From NCBI GenBank assembly GCA_903822495.1, contig CAIJPD010000025.1:26838-90837 (forward strand): 64,000 bases of DNA, in the 5' to 3' direction. The stretch is from an uncultured Chloroflexota bacterium (lineage in GTDB: Bacteria; Chloroflexota; Limnocylindria; Limnocylindrales; CSP1-4). Below the pieces are notes generated by a model. It saw only the letters and a program-made list of their open reading frames with translations, made no database searches and was not told the origin of the DNA. Every line of letters begins with the position of its first letter. Position 1 is the first letter of the stretch. The translations under genes and the position numbers were made by a program. Below, piece by piece: positions 60,172-64,000 of the stretch.

Positions 60172-61539
60172 TCAGTCGTGCCCGTAGACCGGGACGCCGC
60201 GCTTGATGACCATCCGGACCAGGTCGGCCCCCGGCCAGTACGGGATCTGGCGATGCGTCGGCACGTTCCAGATGGTCAGGTCCGCCTGCTTGCCGGCCTC
60301 GATCGACCCGATGTCGTCGCCCATCTCCAGGGCATGCGCCGCGTTGATCGTCACGGCGGCCAGCGCCTCGGACGGCGTAAGGCCAAGCTGGAGGCAGGCG
60401 ATGGTCATCGCCAGGGGCAGGCTGGCCATCGGTGACGTGCCGGGGTTGAAGTCCGTGGCAATCGCGACCGGCACCCCGCGGTCGATCAGCAGCCGCGCGG
60501 GCGCGTAGTCCTTGTGCATCAGGAACCACGTCGTGGCCGGCAGCAGCGTGGCCACCACCGGGTGCCCGGCGGCGGCGGCCCGGGCCAGCGCAAGCACGCC
60601 CTCCTCGGACGGCGACGCGAGATGGTCCGCCGAGAGCGCCCCAAGTTCCACGGCCAGCTCCGCACCGCCGCTGGGTGCCAGCTCGTCGGCGTGGACTCTG
60701 GCCGCCAGCCCGTAGGCCGAGGCGGCCGACAGGATCCGGCGCGACTGATCCTGCGTGAAGACGCCCCGTTCGCAGAACACGTCGGCGAAACGAGCCCGGC
60801 CCTGCGCCGCGACACCGGGGAGCTGCTCGTCCAGCAGGTGCCGAACGTACGCTTCGGTCCCATCGCGCCGGGTCCGAAACTCGGGCGGGACCGCGTGGGC
60901 GCCCAGCCAGGTGGGGATGACGTCGATGGGGCCCTCGCGACCCAGCTGGTACGCGACGTCGAGGAGCCGGAGCTCGGTCGCCAGGTCCAGTCCGTAGCCG
61001 GACTTGGCCTCGACCGTGGTCACGCCGTGCGAGAGCATCTGGCTCAGCCAGCGGCGGCCATGGGCCAGCAGCGCATCCGAAGACGCGGCCCGCGTCGCCG
61101 CCACGGTGGACAGGATCCCGCCACCCGCCGCGAGGATCTCCAGGTAGCCGGCCCCTTGCTGACGCAACGCCAGCTCCCCCTCTCGGGTGCCGCCAAAGAG
61201 CAGGTGGGTGTGGGCGTCGATCAGGCCGGGCGTGACCGTCCCGCCGCGGGCGTCGATCCGGACGAATCGGGCGAGCGGGTAGCCCTCGGCCTCGAGAACG
61301 CCCTCCACCGCGGCCCGCGGGCCGGTGGCCAGGATCCGGCCCTCCCAGCACGCGACGACCGGCGCGTCCTCCGATTCCGGGCCGCCCACGGCGTCCGCCG
61401 AATGCGCCACGGGGTCGTCCTGCGCATCACCCCGACGGAGCCCGCCGGCCATCGTGACCACCTCGGACGCGTTGTGGATGAGCAGCCCGGGCACGTGACT
61501 CCCGGATCGGCCGCCATGGATCAGCCGGAGGGTGGTCAT
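60172..61539 (-). CDS. hutI: Imidazolonepropionase
   Basis: A 455-residue amidohydrolase that opens 4-imidazolone-5-propionate to formiminoglutamate in histidine degradation. The HxH metal motif and substrate region are in GLIDAHTHLLFGGTREGELA, a typical hutI signature, followed by QQGAGYLEILAAGGGILSTV. Other sites are HADELAPSGG and VAIATDFNPGTSPM. An extra stretch near residues 35-50 (RRGDAQDDPVAHSADAVGG) makes it somewhat longer than most HutI proteins. It overlaps the upstream formimidoyltransferase gene... the order of transcription is formimidoyltransferase after this gene by position, with ATGA shared at 61536-61539, so HutI lies downstream of it on the minus strand. Confidence 0.95.
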   Translation of the reverse strand: MTTLRLIHGGRSGSHVPGLLIHNASEVVTMAGGLRRGDAQDDPVAHSADAVGGPESEDAPVVACWEGRILATGPRAAVEGVLEAEGYPLARFVRIDARGGTVTPGLIDAHTHLLFGGTREGELALRQQGAGYLEILAAGGGILSTVAATRAASSDALLAHGRRWLSQMLSHGVTTVEAKSGYGLDLATELRLLDVAYQLGREGPIDVIPTWLGAHAVPPEFRTRRDGTEAYVRHLLDEQLPGVAAQGRARFADVFCERGVFTQDQSRRILSAASAYGLAARVHADELAPSGGAELAVELGALSADHLASPSEEGVLALARAAAAGHPVVATLLPATTWFLMHKDYAPARLLIDRGVPVAIATDFNPGTSPMASLPLAMTIACLQLGLTPSEALAAVTINAAHALEMGDDIGSIEAGKQADLTIWNVPTHRQIPYWPGADLVRMVIKRGVPVYGHD

Positions 61540-62498
61540 GGGTGCTCCTCTGCGGCCAGCCGCAGTTCGAGTGTCTGCATCGGCGAGAAGTCACGAAGCC
61601 GGATGTAGTCGGCCGCGACGGCGAGCCGCTCCTCCACGGCCGCATCCGTCGGTGCGCCGGCGTGGTCTGCGACGGCCAGCAGCGACGCCAGCGGCGCCAG
61701 CCCAATCAGCTCCGATTCGGCCGGGCGAACGCCGGCTTCGGCGGCGGCGGCGGTGACCGCGTCCCAGACCCGCCAGATGGGCGTGGTGGCGAAATCGAGC
61801 AGATTCATGGAGACCTGCGAGCAACGCAGCTCCTCGATGAAGAAGCCCTTCGCCTGGACCCTGGGCAGCCCACCGCTGCTCTCGCGAACCCGTCGCGCGA
61901 TCGCCGTTGCCAGCTCCAGGTCCGGGGAGTCCAGGTTGATGTTCCAGGCGATGAGAAACGGCCGCGCGCCGACGGCCACGGCCCCCGCCCGCGGATGGGT
62001 CCGCGCGGGGCCGAAGTCCGGCCGCCGCTCCGGGAGCGTGATAGCCGTCCGGAGCGCCTCGTACTCGCCGCGGCGGATATCGGCCAGTCGCACCCGGTCG
62101 GGCCGCGTGGCCGCCTCGGCGTACAGGTAGACGGGGAGGTCGAACCGCTTGGCGATCCGGGCGCCGAACTGGCGGGCCAGCGTCACGCACTCCGCCATCG
62201 TGGTGTCGCCGAGGGGCACGAACGGGATGACGTCCACGGCACCGATCCGGGGGTGCTCGCCGCGGTGCGTCCCCAGGTCGATCTCCTGGATCGCCACGGC
62301 CACCGTCCGCTCCAGCGCGTCGCACACGGCGACCGCCTCGCCGGCGATGGTCAGCACGGAGCGGTTGTGGGAGGCATCGCTGGTCCGGTCAAGAAGGTGC
62401 GCACCGGGCGCGGCCTTCACAGCGGCCGCCAGCCGGTCCACGACCTCGAGGCGGCGGCCCTCCGAGTAGTTCGGAACCGATTCGACGAGGCGGGTCAC
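61536..62498 (-). CDS. Glutamate formimidoyltransferase
   Basis: A 320-residue protein matching the formiminotransferase domain of FTCD. It moves the formimino group of formiminoglutamate to tetrahydrofolate, so it uses the product of the HutI reaction. The N-terminus VESVPNYSEGRRLEVVDRLA and the segments LLDRTSDASHNRSVLTIAGE and HPRIGAVDVIPFVPL are diagnostic. The cyclodeaminase domain of animal FTCD is absent. The start is GTG at 62498; the frame runs upstream to 62810 without similarity. Its stop overlaps the hutI start as ATGA. hutH and hutU are not in this window. Confidence 0.93.
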   Translation of the reverse strand: MTRLVESVPNYSEGRRLEVVDRLAAAVKAAPGAHLLDRTSDASHNRSVLTIAGEAVAVCDALERTVAVAIQEIDLGTHRGEHPRIGAVDVIPFVPLGDTTMAECVTLARQFGARIAKRFDLPVYLYAEAATRPDRVRLADIRRGEYEALRTAITLPERRPDFGPARTHPRAGAVAVGARPFLIAWNINLDSPDLELATAIARRVRESSGGLPRVQAKGFFIEELRCSQVSMNLLDFATTPIWRVWDAVTAAAAEAGVRPAESELIGLAPLASLLAVADHAGAPTDAAVEERLAVAADYIRLRDFSPMQTLELRLAAEEHP

Positions 62499-62670
62499 GG
62501 CCCTATGGTGGCAGACCGCGGCGCGCGGGAAACGTCCATCGCGGGGGTGGTCGGCGGCAGGTGGCGTGGGAGGGCCGGGTGTGGTGCGGGAGGGCGGCGG
62601 CAGGCAGACTACGCAGCCTGCCCCGGCCCCCTCGGAGTGCGACGGCCGGCGGCATCGGGAGGGTGGTCGC

Positions 62671-63933
62671 TTGATCGAGGAGGCCGTGCTGCGCGAGACC
62701 GTCGCCGACGCGCGCGCCCGCGGCCGGGTCCGTGGCAGCCTCCGCCTCATGGGGCCGGCGTTCGTGGCCGCGATCGCCTGCGTGGACCCGGGCAACTTCG
62801 CGACCAACATCTCGGGCGGTGCCCGGTTCGGCTACCTGCTGGTCTGGGTGATCCTGGCGGCAAACCTGATGGCCGTGGTGGTCCAGTACCTGTCCAGCAA
62901 GGCGGGCCTGGTGACCGGGCGTTCCCTTCCGGAGCTGTGTGCCCTCCACTACCCCGCCGCCGTCCGCTGGGGGCTCTGGGCGCAGGCGGAGGTGGTCGCC
63001 ATCGCCACCGACCTGGCCGAGTTCATCGGCGCATCGGTCGCGCTCAGCCTGCTCTTCTGCTGGCCGCCGCTGGTTGGCGGCCTGGTGACCGCGGTGCTGG
63101 CCATGGCGCTGCTCTCGCCGCAACGCCGCGGGTTTCGCTCGTTCGAGATCGCCATCGCGGCGTTCCTGCTCGTGATCGCGGGAGGGTTCGGGGTCAGCCT
63201 GGCGCTGGTCCGGATCGTGCCCGCGGATGTCCTGGGGGGCCTGGTGCCGCGCTTCGATGGGACGGATTCGGTCCTGGTGGCGGTGGCCATCCTGGGCGCG
63301 ACGGTGATGCCGCACGTGGTCTACCTGCACTCCGCGCTGACGAGCCAGCGCATCCAGGCAACGACGCCCGATGACGCCCGGCACCTGATTCGACTCACGC
63401 GCCTGGACGTGGCGCTGGCGATGTTGATCGCGGGGGCCGTCAACCTCTCGATGCTGGTCAGCGCCGCGGCCGCGCCCCACGGGGCGGCGTCGGAGCCGGT
63501 GGAGACGCTGGTTGGGGCGCACGCGGCAATCGGGCTGGAGATCGGGCCGGTGGCGGCGTTCGCGTTCGCGATCGCGCTGCTGGCGTCGGGGCTGTCCAGC
63601 TCGTCGGTGGGGACGATGGCCGGCCAGGTCGTGATGGCCGGCTTCATCCGCCGGTCCGTCCCGCTGACGGCGCGGCGCCTCGTCACGCTCACGCCCGCGC
63701 TGGTGGTGCTGGCGGTGGGCGTGGAGCCCACGTTCGTGCTGATCCTGTCGCAGGTGGTGCTCTCCTTCGGGATCCCGTTCGCGCTCCTCCCGCTGGTTCA
63801 CATGACGGCGTCGCGGCGGGTCATGGGCGAGTCCGTCAACGGGCGCGGGCTCACGGCAATCGCGCTGGCGGTGGCCGGGGTGGTCATCGCGATGAACTCG
63901 TTCCTGATCTGGGGCACGCTGACGGGGGCCTGA
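62671..63933 (+). CDS. NRAMP-family divalent metal transporter (MntH-like)
   Basis: A 420-residue membrane protein with about eleven helices, importing Mn2+ or Fe2+ with protons. The helix-1 metal motif DPGN is at 39-42 (ACVDPGNFATNISGG), and the helix-6 motif MPH is at 213-215 (GATVMPHVVYLHS). Both are the metal-coordinating segments of the family. TTG at 62671 is the preferred start, since GGGAGGG lies upstream; an in-frame start at 62566 would add 35 residues of low similarity. The remaining 67 bases of the window after the stop hold only GC-rich sequence. Confidence 0.93.
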   Translation: MIEEAVLRETVADARARGRVRGSLRLMGPAFVAAIACVDPGNFATNISGGARFGYLLVWVILAANLMAVVVQYLSSKAGLVTGRSLPELCALHYPAAVRWGLWAQAEVVAIATDLAEFIGASVALSLLFCWPPLVGGLVTAVLAMALLSPQRRGFRSFEIAIAAFLLVIAGGFGVSLALVRIVPADVLGGLVPRFDGTDSVLVAVAILGATVMPHVVYLHSALTSQRIQATTPDDARHLIRLTRLDVALAMLIAGAVNLSMLVSAAAAPHGAASEPVETLVGAHAAIGLEIGPVAAFAFAIALLASGLSSSSVGTMAGQVVMAGFIRRSVPLTARRLVTLTPALVVLAVGVEPTFVLILSQVVLSFGIPFALLPLVHMTASRRVMGESVNGRGLTAIALAVAGVVIAMNSFLIWGTLTGA

Positions 63934-64000
63934 CCGGCCGAACCGGGAGGCGCGCGGCAGGCGGACGACGGGCGGGCGCGGCGCCGGGCGGCGGGCGGGC

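Overview
The window is very GC-rich, densely coded chromosomal DNA, with many start/stop overlaps (ATGA, GTGA, TGATG) and frequent GTG and TTG starts. I see no insertion sequence, phage or CRISPR array. The gene set (CaiB/BaiF transferases, paired CoA-transferase subunits, cyclase-family hydrolases, a DUF3105 protein, Ser/Ala/Pro-rich secreted lipoproteins) fits a free-living high-GC heterotroph. My best guess is a soil or freshwater Chloroflexota of the Limnocylindria/Ellin6529 kind, with a deep actinobacterium as the alternative. This is inference; no rRNA gene is present.

Region 1 (about 1-40.8 kb) is a catabolic supercluster. It starts with tandem aldo/keto reductases and an MFS transporter beside a HutC-type GntR regulator. 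A long minus-strand operon follows: ThDP enzyme, two MDR dehydrogenases, two CoA-transferase-fold pairs and a cyclase. Next come a double-domain CaiB/BaiF protein with a CapA-like phosphatase; a thiolase-fold protein with its DUF35 partner; a second double CaiB/BaiF protein with a cyclase and an SDR; an enoyl-CoA hydratase/CaiB/MDR/FGGY kinase/M20 peptidase operon; an ABC importer with an amidohydrolase; a MetE-like protein; and an aldo/keto reductase with two alpha/beta hydrolases. Six copies of a 16-bp sequence, consensus CTAGTYGYCTAKACRT, lie just upstream of these transcription units, with a weaker relative near the GntR gene. I read this as one GntR-controlled regulon for acyl-CoA catabolism of an unidentified substrate, and it is the main discovery of the window. 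Two toxin-antitoxin-like modules interrupt it: HipB/HipA at 17.9-19.4 kb and HTH plus DUF6036 nucleotidyltransferase at 23.8-24.8 kb.

Region 2 (40.8-47.6 kb) holds a zinc-type CDF exporter with an SmtB-like ArsR repressor and twin operator boxes, a Phd/VapC-type toxin-antitoxin pair, an MFS protein, an aldehyde dehydrogenase, tRNA-Glu(UUC) and small unassigned proteins.

Region 3 (47.8-64 kb) is more housekeeping-like. It carries a DUF3105 membrane protein; a coupled operon of FAH-family hydrolase, threonine dehydrogenase, 2-amino-3-ketobutyrate CoA ligase and PHP phosphatase; a metallo-beta-lactamase-fold hydrolase; an exported beta-propeller; argS; a zincin-like lipoprotein; a metal-site-degenerate MBL protein; a RidA protein; hutI with a formimidoyltransferase from histidine degradation; and an NRAMP metal transporter.
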